Below, piece by piece: positions 7,812 to 13,982 of a DNA stretch of 20,175 bases (position 1 is the stretch's first letter; each line of letters starts with the position of its first letter). The stretch is from a virus. The stretch lies in the IMG/VR virus record IMGVR_UViG_3300008122_000012, positions 1-20,175 of that record. One strand, 5' to 3'. Made by a program: the position numbers and the translations under genes. Under the pieces are notes generated by a model, which worked only from the letters and a program-made list of their open reading frames with translations, ran no database searches and was not told the DNA's origin.

Positions 7812-8426
7812 ATGAATTTTACACGTGAAATTTCATTAACTGATATTACTAATTTAAATATTAGCAGTTCTATTAATGTAGAATATGTTAAATCGGATAA
7901 TCAATATGCTATTGCGATGAGCGATACGCAAAAGGGATTAGACTTAATTGAATTAACACAAAACGGTGATAATTTAATTATTTCTCAAAATGCAGATGAA
8001 GTGGTAGTAAAACGATCTTTTTTTGGAACAACTACTATTATTACAAATACGCCATCACATAAATCTAAAGTTATTATTGGTATGCCATATTTACCCAATA
8101 CTAAAATTAGTGGATCAGGCTCTTTAAATGGATCTGATCTATCACAAAGCTCTGTAAAGCTATCTGTAAGTGGATCAGGTAATATTAAATTACAAGGCGA
8201 CATTTTTGAATTAAAAACTACAGTTCAAGGTTCTGGTAATATTAATATCGCTGATTTAAAATGTAATACATTAATTGCAAATGTAAAAGGATCAGGTAAT
8301 ATTAAATGTTTTGTAAGCGAATTAATCGAAGCTAATATTACTGGTTCTGGTAGCATTAATATTAGCGGTAAGCCTACTCAACGTAATATATCTAAAACTG
8401 GTTCTGGCAATATTCAATTTAATTAA
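7812..8426 (+). CDS. DUF2807-like beta-repeat protein (head GIN domain)
   Basis: This 204-residue protein has the pattern of the DUF2807 / putative auto-transporter adhesin, head GIN domain family. Repeated GSG turns spaced about 15-25 residues apart (SGSGSLNGSDLSQ, VSGSGNIKLQGD, VQGSGNINIADL, VKGSGNIKCF, ITGSGSINISG, KTGSGNIQ) suggest a right-handed beta-helix. Bacterial members usually carry a signal peptide; none is visible here, so the protein should be cytoplasmic or a virion component. The ribosome-binding site AAGGGA lies inside the end of the preceding gene. The family's biochemical role is unknown. The next gene starts 11 bases later behind TAAGGT. Confidence 0.7.
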   Translation: MNFTREISLTDITNLNISSSINVEYVKSDNQYAIAMSDTQKGLDLIELTQNGDNLIISQNADEVVVKRSFFGTTTIITNTPSHKSKVIIGMPYLPNTKISGSGSLNGSDLSQSSVKLSVSGSGNIKLQGDIFELKTTVQGSGNINIADLKCNTLIANVKGSGNIKCFVSELIEANITGSGSINISGKPTQRNISKTGSGNIQFN

Positions 8427-8437
8427 GGTAATTTATC

Positions 8438-9595
8438 ATGTCAATCAAATTAATTAATCCATCAAAAACTAAATTTATTAATGACGATATGCCTCGCCAT
8501 TATAACTCTGATATTAATGTTTCATTATTATTAGATGGTCGTGCTATTAACGAAAAAACAAAAGTTTTCATTAATACTAAGGATAATTTTAATATTTCAT
8601 TTAATAATACCGAAGATAAAGCGAATACAAGCTTTTCTGCATTATTCTGTGCAATGTATAATATTAAAAAAGTTGATCGTTATAAAACAGTTTTAATAAA
8701 TAAAAAATACGGATGGCTTCCTACAAATGTAACGCATTTAAGTCCACAAATTATTGGTTTAGCAAATAAAAATCAATTTTTTAATGGTTTAATTATTATT
8801 TGTTCACAAATTCAATATAATATTGTTATTAATATGCTCAGCGTAATGGGATATACTAATAAAACTATTAACTATAGTGATAATATATTAGGCGTTTATT
8901 TTGATTCAGATGGTATTATTTCATCATATGCAACAAAAAATAAACATGCTGAATTATCATTTAATCAAGTATGCGGTTTATATACGTATCATCAATCTAT
9001 TCATAGTAAATTGACGACCAATACACAAAATGATGAATGTGATAAAGATGATACCCAGTATGTAAATGAAACATATGTTAAAGAATCTGTAAATGAAAAT
9101 CAGCCAATCATTGAAGCTGATCCGATCAAATCGCCAGAAATTAAATTTACGAAATTAACATTAGATGACATTCATATTTTTAAAAATAACGGTGTAGCGT
9201 TTATTACTGAAGATTTTGCTTCATTTGATACAGAAGAAGAAGCAAATAAACATCAAGATAACGTTGATAAAGGTAAAGAAGCGGCAGAAATTATTATTAC
9301 TCGTAATGGTGGTCATGCATTAGCGCATGAAATTTATAATTTATTTGTAAAATATCCAAATAATAAACGACCTTATGAACACTTCAGACATGTATTAGAA
9401 AATAATAACGGTATTAAAAACCAAAATAAAGTTGATACATACGAATTTGAAGACGGTAATCATTTAGGTAAATTCCGTGACCAATTATTAAATAAAGCCT
9501 TTAAGAAAGATGATATTATTAAAATTTCAAAATCGCTTGTGGAAATTAATAATTGTACAAATATGATTAATGAAATCTTAATCAATCATAATTAA
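8438..9595 (+). CDS. Hypothetical protein, 385 aa
   Basis: I do not recognise this protein. The first 190 residues look like a mixed alpha/beta domain (TVLINKKYGWLPTNVTHL, GLIIICSQIQYNIVINML). An acidic, Asn/Gln/Glu-rich linker covers about 196-232. The C-terminal 150 residues are a second, mainly helical domain containing ITRNGGHALAHEIYNLF and FEDGNHLGKFRDQLLNKAF. The two-domain shape with a low-complexity linker suggests a structural or scaffolding-type protein, but no family can be named. The ribosome-binding site AAGGT is well placed. It is the last gene before a bidirectional terminator. Confidence 0.7.
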   Translation: MSIKLINPSKTKFINDDMPRHYNSDINVSLLLDGRAINEKTKVFINTKDNFNISFNNTEDKANTSFSALFCAMYNIKKVDRYKTVLINKKYGWLPTNVTHLSPQIIGLANKNQFFNGLIIICSQIQYNIVINMLSVMGYTNKTINYSDNILGVYFDSDGIISSYATKNKHAELSFNQVCGLYTYHQSIHSKLTTNTQNDECDKDDTQYVNETYVKESVNENQPIIEADPIKSPEIKFTKLTLDDIHIFKNNGVAFITEDFASFDTEEEANKHQDNVDKGKEAAEIIITRNGGHALAHEIYNLFVKYPNNKRPYEHFRHVLENNNGIKNQNKVDTYEFEDGNHLGKFRDQLLNKAFKKDDIIKISKSLVEINNCTNMINEILINHN

Positions 9596-9607
9596 TATCT
9601 TTATTAA

Positions 9608-9635
9608 AAAAAGGACTCAATTAAGAGTCCTTTTT
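9608..9635. terminator. Bidirectional Rho-independent terminator
   Basis: AAAAAGGACTC and GAGTCCTTTTT form a perfect 11-bp stem around the loop AATTAA, with U runs on both strands. It serves the convergent genes ending at 9595 and 9650. Confidence 0.92.
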
Positions 9636-9649
9636 ATTTTATATATTTC

Positions 9650-9880
9650 TTATTTTTCAGTAGCTTCTTTAACTACGGTCAAACCAGAATATGAACGAGC
9701 CAACAATGTTAAGGCACCTAATACCATGGTAATTACACCTTGGTATTCAGCTGGTAATTGAGCAGTGATGAAATTTAATTGGTCTACTGCGCCCAAGAAT
9801 ATAGTAGCTATTGCTAGCCATACAATTTTTGATTTATAAAATGGTTTTTTCTCTACAACAGCAACATCTTGATTAGCCAT
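9650..9880 (-). CDS. Holin-like small membrane protein, two transmembrane helices
   Basis: This 76-residue protein has a charged N-terminus and two hydrophobic segments (about 19-36 and 46-61) joined by a short loop LPAEYQG, then a charged tail. The pattern KSKIVWLAIAT...LPAEYQGVITMVLGALTLLAR resembles small phage proteins often annotated as holins, which form pores in the inner membrane to release endolysin. The start has a strong AAGGAG at 9888-9893. The gene stands alone on the minus strand behind a TATAAATA late promoter, which fits a lysis protein made late. No endolysin is adjacent, so holin function is inferred; another membrane role is possible. Confidence 0.6.
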   Translation of the reverse strand: MANQDVAVVEKKPFYKSKIVWLAIATIFLGAVDQLNFITAQLPAEYQGVITMVLGALTLLARSYSGLTVVKEATEK

Positions 9881-9916
9881 TTTGATTCTCCTTAAATAGT
9901 ATTATCCCTACAACTA

Positions 9917-9924
9917 TATTTATA
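9917..9924 (-). promoter_or_regulatory. T4-type late promoter TATAAATA
   Basis: An exact match to the T4 late consensus on the minus strand (TATTTATA on plus). By T4 spacing, transcription would start near 9911, giving a leader of about 30 bases to the holin-like gene. It lies in the 48-base gap between two divergent genes and overlaps the upstream edge of the terminase start. Confidence 0.7.
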
Positions 9925-9928
9925 AAAA

Positions 9929-10873
9929 ATGGCCGAAAAATTAGAAACTAAATCAAAAATTTATGTTGAATATTACCCTTATGCCATACCTTTCGACCCG
10001 GAAGATGGGATGGACGTATTTAGTCCAACTGATGTAGCACCTGAAGTCGAAGATGTAGATCGTGAATTTAAATTAGTAAATTGTTATAATAACAACGTTT
10101 CTATTATGAAAAGCGGCGTAGAATATCCTTATACGGAACAACAACTTATTGAATTAAAAAAATGTAGTAGCGATATTTTATATTTTATCGTCAATTATTG
10201 TAAGATTGTTACTCTTAAACACGGCGTACAAAAATTTAAATTATTCCAGTATCAAAAAAATGCTATTAAGGTAATGCATGAGAATCGGTTTAGTATTTTC
10301 AAATTTCCGAGACAGATGGGTAAATGCTTAACTGGCGATACAAATATTTGTATTCGTATTAATGGCGATGAACTAACCTTAACAATGGCACAATTATATG
10401 ATCTTATTGAAATAGATAATCATGTTGAATCATATACGCCAAATGACGATTATCAAATTCTTACAGAAGATGGTTTTAAAGACTTTGATGGTATTACTTC
10501 TCGATATACAGATGTAGTATTAATGATTACTACAGATGATGGTAACCACGTTAAAGTAACGCCTGAGCATGAAGTTAAATTATATAATGGAACGTTCATT
10601 AAAGCTCATGAATTAAAAGTTGGTGACACATTAGGTATTAAGTCACCAAATATAATTACAGACATTATAGAGCTTACAGGTGAGTTTAAAGTAGCAGATA
10701 TGATATCGGTTAAAGATACACGTTCATTTGCTGTTAATGATATGTCGGCAATATTAAGTAACTGTATTGATGGTGATTCTATGGTGACATTACAAGATAA
10801 TCATACAGGCGAAATATTTGATATTCATGTTTCAGAATTGTATGATTATTTATTGAAAGGTAGTCAGCAATAA
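9929..10873 (+). CDS. 17: Large terminase (gp17) N-terminal part, broken at Walker A by two adjoining inteins
   Basis: gp17 is the ATPase/nuclease motor that packages DNA into proheads. Residues 72-132 match T4 gp17 (LKKCSSDILYFIVNYCKIV, then FQYQKNAIKVMHENRF, then the Walker A piece PRQMGK; T4 has SRQLGK-T). After K132 the sequence leaves the terminase. Residues 133-278 form a complete mini-intein, and residues 279-314 look like the N-terminal piece of another intein, followed by TAA. The rest of the ATPase and the nuclease domain are absent from this window. Splicing in cis and then in trans would be needed to rebuild gp17. The ATG at 9929 lacks a ribosome-binding site; ATG at 10010 follows GGAAG and is an alternative start. 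The alternative view, a dead gene copy, is less likely because all intein motifs are intact. Confidence 0.85.
   Translation: MAEKLETKSKIYVEYYPYAIPFDPEDGMDVFSPTDVAPEVEDVDREFKLVNCYNNNVSIMKSGVEYPYTEQQLIELKKCSSDILYFIVNYCKIVTLKHGVQKFKLFQYQKNAIKVMHENRFSIFKFPRQMGKCLTGDTNICIRINGDELTLTMAQLYDLIEIDNHVESYTPNDDYQILTEDGFKDFDGITSRYTDVVLMITTDDGNHVKVTPEHEVKLYNGTFIKAHELKVGDTLGIKSPNIITDIIELTGEFKVADMISVKDTRSFAVNDMSAILSNCIDGDSMVTLQDNHTGEIFDIHVSELYDYLLKGSQQ
10325..10762 (+). mobile_element. Mini-intein (146 aa) inserted in the gp17 Walker A motif
   Basis: The insert begins with Cys133 (CLTGDTNICIRI, block A). It has a block B with a T-x-x-H motif (VTPEHEV, Thr211 and His214), then HELKVGDTLGI. It ends with block F VKDTRSFAVND and block G AILSN, with Asn278 last and Cys279 as the +1 residue. 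There is no room for a homing endonuclease domain. The penultimate residue is Ser rather than the usual His, which can slow Asn cyclisation but is tolerated in some inteins. The site between Gly-Lys and the next residue of Walker A is a typical intein target, a conserved catalytic motif. Confidence 0.85.
10763..10870 (+). mobile_element. N-terminal fragment of a second, split intein (36 aa)
   Basis: Directly after the first intein comes CIDGDSMVTL...IHVSELYDYLL, then GSQQ and TAA. It has the block A pattern Cys-x-x-Gly-Asp-(Ser/Thr) and aligns well with the start of the first intein (CLTGDTNICI...LYDLI). Its length suits the short N-part of an atypical split intein; the known AceL-TerL intein of environmental phage terminases has an N-part of about 25 residues. 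Cys279 would be both the +1 nucleophile of the first intein and the first residue of the second. The C-part is not seen in this window. Confidence 0.7.
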
Positions 10874-10883
10874 TATAAAAATA

Positions 10884-10892
10884 TGATAAAAT
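10884..10892 (+). promoter_or_regulatory. Extended -10 promoter for the gene at 10922
   Basis: TGATAAAAT (TGN plus TAAAAT) lies 11-19 bases after the terminase fragment stop. The -35 region is poor. Transcription would start near 10899, ahead of a GGAG ribosome-binding site at 10913-10916. Confidence 0.5.
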
Positions 10893-10921
10893 ATAATGTA
10901 GCATAAATTACCGGAGCTAGC

Positions 10922-11452
10922 ATGACTGATTATATCGATTTAGGTGAAATTATTTTAACACCAATTGAACCTAATATAATGAATGATAATATAATCCCAA
11001 TTGAAACTGTATTTGATGGTATTCGTAAAGTTATAAATGAATTAACAGAAGATAATATAATTAAAGAAGATGAAGATACATTTTTAAATATTATCGCACA
11101 TGAAGAAACGTCTATATATTTATTGAGTGATTTTCTTAAGTCGCTACCACCAAATGTTAAATATAGTGTTTCAATTATGCTACATTATAAAATAATTAAT
11201 TTAAGTGGTGCATTAAATTATAGAGCCCCAATGATTGTATTACATAATGGTATTGACTTAAATGTAAACAATATGATGTTATATATTTTTTCAACTATGT
11301 CATACCGTTTTACTAAACCAACATACGTAACTTTATTTGAAAACGAATATTCTCAATATCCAATTTTAAATACTTGGGCAAATTCGTATACTGGATATGG
11401 CAAATCGGACGAAAATAATACAAATGATTACTGGAATATAAAATACGAATAA
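10922..11452 (+). CDS. Hypothetical protein, 176 aa
   Basis: I do not recognise this protein. The N-terminal half is acidic and helical (VFDGIRKVINELTEDNIIKE), the middle has a hydrophobic strand region (GALNYRAPMIVLHNGIDLNV) and the C-terminus is Asn/Tyr-rich. It has no signal peptide or metal motif. The start is supported by GGAG 6 bases upstream and by an extended -10 promoter. It is the first gene after the broken terminase, but it has no block F/G (HN-Cys) signature, so it is not the missing intein C-part. Confidence 0.7.
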   Translation: MTDYIDLGEIILTPIEPNIMNDNIIPIETVFDGIRKVINELTEDNIIKEDEDTFLNIIAHEETSIYLLSDFLKSLPPNVKYSVSIMLHYKIINLSGALNYRAPMIVLHNGIDLNVNNMMLYIFSTMSYRFTKPTYVTLFENEYSQYPILNTWANSYTGYGKSDENNTNDYWNIKYE

Positions 11453-11487
11453 AATAAGATGTACGAAACAATAAAAGTAATTTACAA

Positions 11488-11507
11488 TTGTTTTATACCG
11501 AATATAT
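11488..11507 (+). promoter_or_regulatory. Possible promoter element upstream of 11514
   Basis: TTGTTTTATACCGAATATAT resembles the TTTGTATATAC-type elements at 13521 and 17562. TTTACA at 11481-11486 lies 16 bases before TATATG. The match is weak and the start point uncertain. Confidence 0.3.
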
Positions 11508-11513
11508 GAGTTT

Positions 11514-12464
11514 ATGGTTATGGGTGGTAGATTATTTTATTCAGAGCGTTTAGATAATACTCGCATGGATCAGACGACATATAATAATGTCGTCTCTTTT
11601 TTAACCTCTAAATTGACTGAATATAATATTAGTCATAAAGTAGTCCCATATATTACTGAAAAAAATACATTTGGTGATATTGATATTATCATTGAGCCAG
11701 TTTCAATTGATGTATTACGCAAGATAGTTGGCGAATTCGTACCATATTCACGAAACTCAAATATTCATAGCTTTTTATTCCAACATAAATATCAAATCGA
11801 TTTTATTTTTTCAGAAAAAAATAAGTTTAATATGACTTCATTTTTTTATGGATATAATGATTTTGCGTGGATGATTGCTAAGCTATTAGAAAAAGGTAAT
11901 GCATATAAATTATATGAAAATGGTTTATATTATATTTATCATTCTAATTACAAGAATCATAATATTTTATTGACAGATAATCCAGATTTAATTTTGGAAG
12001 TATGCCAATTGAATCCATCCAGATATAAAGACGGCTTCAAAACATATACTGATATGTTTGATTATATTGGTGAATGTCCTATTTTGGGTTCATCATTATA
12101 TGCATTAGAAAGTATGTCACATAATAATCGGAAGATCTATAAAAATAGAACTACTTATAAAAAGTTTTCTAAATGGATGGACAAACATAATGTACCAGTT
12201 ACATCATATGGTAAATTAATTAGTCCTAATATTAAGTTTAATAATATTGTTAATCAATCGATTAATGAAATTGACTCTCAATATGAAAAAAATAAAACCT
12301 TTAAACAATCGTTTAATGGAAATTTAGTATCAAATTTGACAGGATTAAAGCATCATGAGCTAGGAAAATTTATGGCGTATATTCGTAAAAAATATACAGA
12401 CGAACAGTTAATTGAAAATGCGGCAACTATTATTTTACAAGAATTTAATGAAGGGAATATGTAA
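11514..12464 (+). CDS. Nucleotidyltransferase-fold protein (pol-beta-like)
   Basis: This 316-residue protein shows the carboxylate pattern of the DNA polymerase beta-type nucleotidyltransferase superfamily. FGDIDIIIEP supplies Asp55 and Asp57, and KYQIDFIF supplies a third carboxylate, Asp96. Phage and large-virus members share this GD-(L/I)-D layout and the following FYGYNDFAWMIAKL helix. It should transfer a nucleotide from NTP or dNTP to an unknown acceptor (nucleic acid, protein or small molecule). The usual Gly-Gly/Gly-Ser before the first Asp is replaced by TFG. The start may be ATG 11514 or 11520; neither has a clear ribosome-binding site. The stop overlaps the next start (TAATG), so the nuclease-like gene is coupled to it. 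Confidence 0.6.
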   Translation: MVMGGRLFYSERLDNTRMDQTTYNNVVSFLTSKLTEYNISHKVVPYITEKNTFGDIDIIIEPVSIDVLRKIVGEFVPYSRNSNIHSFLFQHKYQIDFIFSEKNKFNMTSFFYGYNDFAWMIAKLLEKGNAYKLYENGLYYIYHSNYKNHNILLTDNPDLILEVCQLNPSRYKDGFKTYTDMFDYIGECPILGSSLYALESMSHNNRKIYKNRTTYKKFSKWMDKHNVPVTSYGKLISPNIKFNNIVNQSINEIDSQYEKNKTFKQSFNGNLVSNLTGLKHHELGKFMAYIRKKYTDEQLIENAATIILQEFNEGNM

Positions 12465-13252
12465 TGGATCTTTCTATTTTACCTAAGAATTTTGAATATG
12501 CTTCACCAATGCAATTACGTTTTTTTAAAACAGCTACTATTCGTGAAATCTGCGAGGCTTATAACAAATATAAGACCCAACGCGATAATAGCAAATTGAA
12601 AAAGTCAATCCAAACAACTCGTAATTTATTAGAGATTTTGGAAGGCCAAGGATATGTATATTCATATATTGATGCATCAAGCTCATGGTTATCATTTGAT
12701 ACCATTGATATTAATATTAAGCAACAACTTCAACCAATAGCAGAAAATATGCAAATTAAAAATTCGCAACCAGTCGTTGAATCAGCCCCACCTGAATTAA
12801 CAGATTTTTCAACCATCCAAGTTGGTACTGAAGATGAATTGATGGAACAGTATGAGCCTAACTTAAAAGTAAATAACCCATTATTATGGGATTTAAAAGT
12901 TGCAACTAAATATACCAATATTATACGTTCAGCGGTTAAACGTGAATTAGATTTTAATTTAGATCTATCAGATGTAGAAGATTTAATTAGTCAACGTCGT
13001 TGCTTTTATACAGGTGTTGAATTTGACAGCACTAATGTTTTAACATTTGACCGCATTGATCATGATTTTGGTTATGTTAAAGGTAATGTCGTTGCTTGTA
13101 CAACACAAGCAAATGCCTTGAAAAACTCACTATTTGAATTAACTAATGGTGTATTTAAAGACATCACATCATTAAAACGCTTTGTTGATATTGTTTACTT
13201 GGGAATGTCTAAGTCAAATGATCCGCTACAAGACTTGTTACTTTTCAAGTAA
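12464..13252 (+). CDS. HNH-like endonuclease with an N-terminal helical extension
   Basis: The C-terminal part (about residues 176-225) carries a beta-beta-alpha nuclease pattern typical of phage HNH proteins: RRCFYTGVEF, then LTFDRIDHDFGYVKGNVVAC, then ANALKNSL. The catalytic region would use Asp196-Arg197-x-Asp199 and Asn217. The N-terminal 140 residues are helical and polar with no named domain, and may bind DNA. Such proteins are often free-standing homing endonucleases; others are housekeeping nucleases. Its place a few genes after the broken terminase recalls published fractured phage genes with an endonuclease gene between split-intein halves, but no C-half is seen downstream here. The start overlaps the preceding stop by one base. 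Confidence 0.65.
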   Translation: MDLSILPKNFEYASPMQLRFFKTATIREICEAYNKYKTQRDNSKLKKSIQTTRNLLEILEGQGYVYSYIDASSSWLSFDTIDINIKQQLQPIAENMQIKNSQPVVESAPPELTDFSTIQVGTEDELMEQYEPNLKVNNPLLWDLKVATKYTNIIRSAVKRELDFNLDLSDVEDLISQRRCFYTGVEFDSTNVLTFDRIDHDFGYVKGNVVACTTQANALKNSLFELTNGVFKDITSLKRFVDIVYLGMSKSNDPLQDLLLFK

Positions 13253-13287
13253 TTTTATTAAATAAAGGAAAAAAAGGAAAATTTAAA

Positions 13288-13482
13288 ATGGCAGATGATG
13301 CAGATTTGGCGCAGAGTTTTATCCCTGAAGTTGACGCTACAGAAATTTCAAAAAAATTTTTGAAACCTTCGGAAGAGTTTTGTATTGATTGTGGGGATGA
13401 TATTCCAGCGGTACGCCAAAAATTGGGTGGGGTGGAACGTTGCATTCACTGCCAAACAGACTTTGAAAAGTACAGTAAGTAA
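13288..13482 (+). CDS. TraR/DksA-family zinc-finger protein
   Basis: This 64-residue protein has the four-Cys zinc finger of the TraR/DksA family: FCIDCGDDIPAVRQKL followed by GGVERCIHCQ (Cys32, Cys35, Cys52, Cys55). The N-terminus MADDADLAQSF matches the acidic N-terminal helix of F-plasmid TraR (MSDEADEAY), which reaches into the secondary channel of RNA polymerase. TraR acts without ppGpp to repress ribosomal and activate other promoters. The same control of host polymerase is therefore likely. A strong AAAGGAAAA ribosome-binding region precedes the ATG. It sits between the HNH-like gene and a UUCG terminator. At 64 residues it is slightly shorter than TraR (73). Confidence 0.85.
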   Translation: MADDADLAQSFIPEVDATEISKKFLKPSEEFCIDCGDDIPAVRQKLGGVERCIHCQTDFEKYSK

Positions 13483-13490
13483 TAAAAACT

Positions 13491-13517
13491 AAAATAGTCC
13501 TTCGGGACTATTTTTTT
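13491..13517 (+). terminator. Rho-independent terminator with UUCG tetraloop
   Basis: AAAATAGTCC, loop TTCG and GGACTATTTT form a perfect 10-bp stem, followed by further T residues. It ends the unit that includes the TraR-like gene. Confidence 0.93.
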
Positions 13518-13520
13518 ATA

Positions 13521-13550
13521 TTTGTATATACGATATAATATATTTTTTTA
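13521..13550 (+). promoter_or_regulatory. Repeated promoter-like element, copy 1
   Basis: TTTGTATATACGATATAATA followed by a T-rich tract matches 17562-17591 at 27 of 30 positions. Both copies lie just behind a terminator and ahead of a gene. It contains a perfect -10 TATAAT (13534-13539) with no sigma70 -35, so it may need an activator. The gene at 13570 follows. Confidence 0.5.
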
Positions 13551-13569
13551 ATATAAAGAGATAACCGAT

Positions 13570-13929
13570 ATGAATGCATATGCAACATATAATATAAAAG
13601 ATATGACTATTATTGTAAGTTCAGTTACGGGCTTGCATGCTAAGATTGAATTATTGTTAAAAAAGGCTAGCTTATTTATGGCAAAATACGAATATAATGT
13701 ACCCACACCTTGGTGTGCACAAGAACTACAAGACGGACTATATTCATTAATTACAGATAAGTCAAAATATACAATATCACAAATTGTCAATTTTAATAAT
13801 GATCTTACTAAATTTATTATTTCATTTGCAAATATAATTAAATTTAGTGACAGTCAACAACCGACTTCAATTTCAATTGATATTAATTTATTAGAATATA
13901 TCTTTTTCTTAAAAATTCATACTTTATAA
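13570..13929 (+). CDS. Hypothetical protein, 119 aa
   Basis: I do not recognise this protein. The N-terminal half has a strand-helix pattern (DMTIIVSSVTGLHAKIELLL), followed by helical, hydrophobic stretches (LTKFIISFANIIKF and LLEYIFFLKIHTL). These are too polar to be certain membrane segments. The ATG follows AAAGAGAT and the repeated promoter-like element, so the gene is likely to start its own transcript. Read-through from it would enter the spanin region, where the hairpin at 13937-13982 would block translation. Confidence 0.6.
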   Translation: MNAYATYNIKDMTIIVSSVTGLHAKIELLLKKASLFMAKYEYNVPTPWCAQELQDGLYSLITDKSKYTISQIVNFNNDLTKFIISFANIIKFSDSQQPTSISIDINLLEYIFFLKIHTL

Positions 13930-13936
13930 CGATTAA

Positions 13937-13982
13937 ATTTTATCCATCCTATAAATATAATAATAAAAAGGATGGATAAAAT
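13937..13982 (+). promoter_or_regulatory. RBS-sequestering hairpin with a late promoter in its loop
   Basis: The arms ATTTTATCCATCC (13937-13949) and GGATGGATAAAAT (13970-13982) pair perfectly over 13 bp. The right arm contains the GGA of the spanin ribosome-binding site and the first bases of the start codon. The loop holds TATAAATA (13950-13957), an exact T4 late consensus. By T4 spacing, transcription would start near 13963, after the left arm. Read-through messages would fold and hide the start; late messages would not. Confidence 0.75.
13950..13957 (+). promoter_or_regulatory. T4-type late promoter TATAAATA
   Basis: Exact match to the consensus recognised by gp55-bound RNA polymerase. 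It reads the spanin pair, and the predicted start near 13963 leaves AAGGA and a leader of about 18 bases. Confidence 0.75.

Noticed and set aside
7985-8203. Minus-strand open frame inside the DUF2807-like gene
   Set aside because: It mirrors the GSG repeat codons and has no ribosome-binding site or independent signature.
10861-10921. Continuation of the second intein in another frame after the stop at 10871
   Set aside because: Both other frames after the stop give only A/T-rich nonsense and a promoter-like sequence, with no intein block B. A simple frameshift does not explain the break.
10922-13252. One of the downstream genes as the missing terminase C-half
   Set aside because: None has an N-terminal intein C-part (block F and HN-Cys) or terminase motifs such as Walker B or nuclease carboxylates.
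13972-13980. ATG at 13972 as the spanin start
   Set aside because: It overlaps the ribosome-binding site used by ATG 13981 and would leave almost no leader after the late start near 13963.
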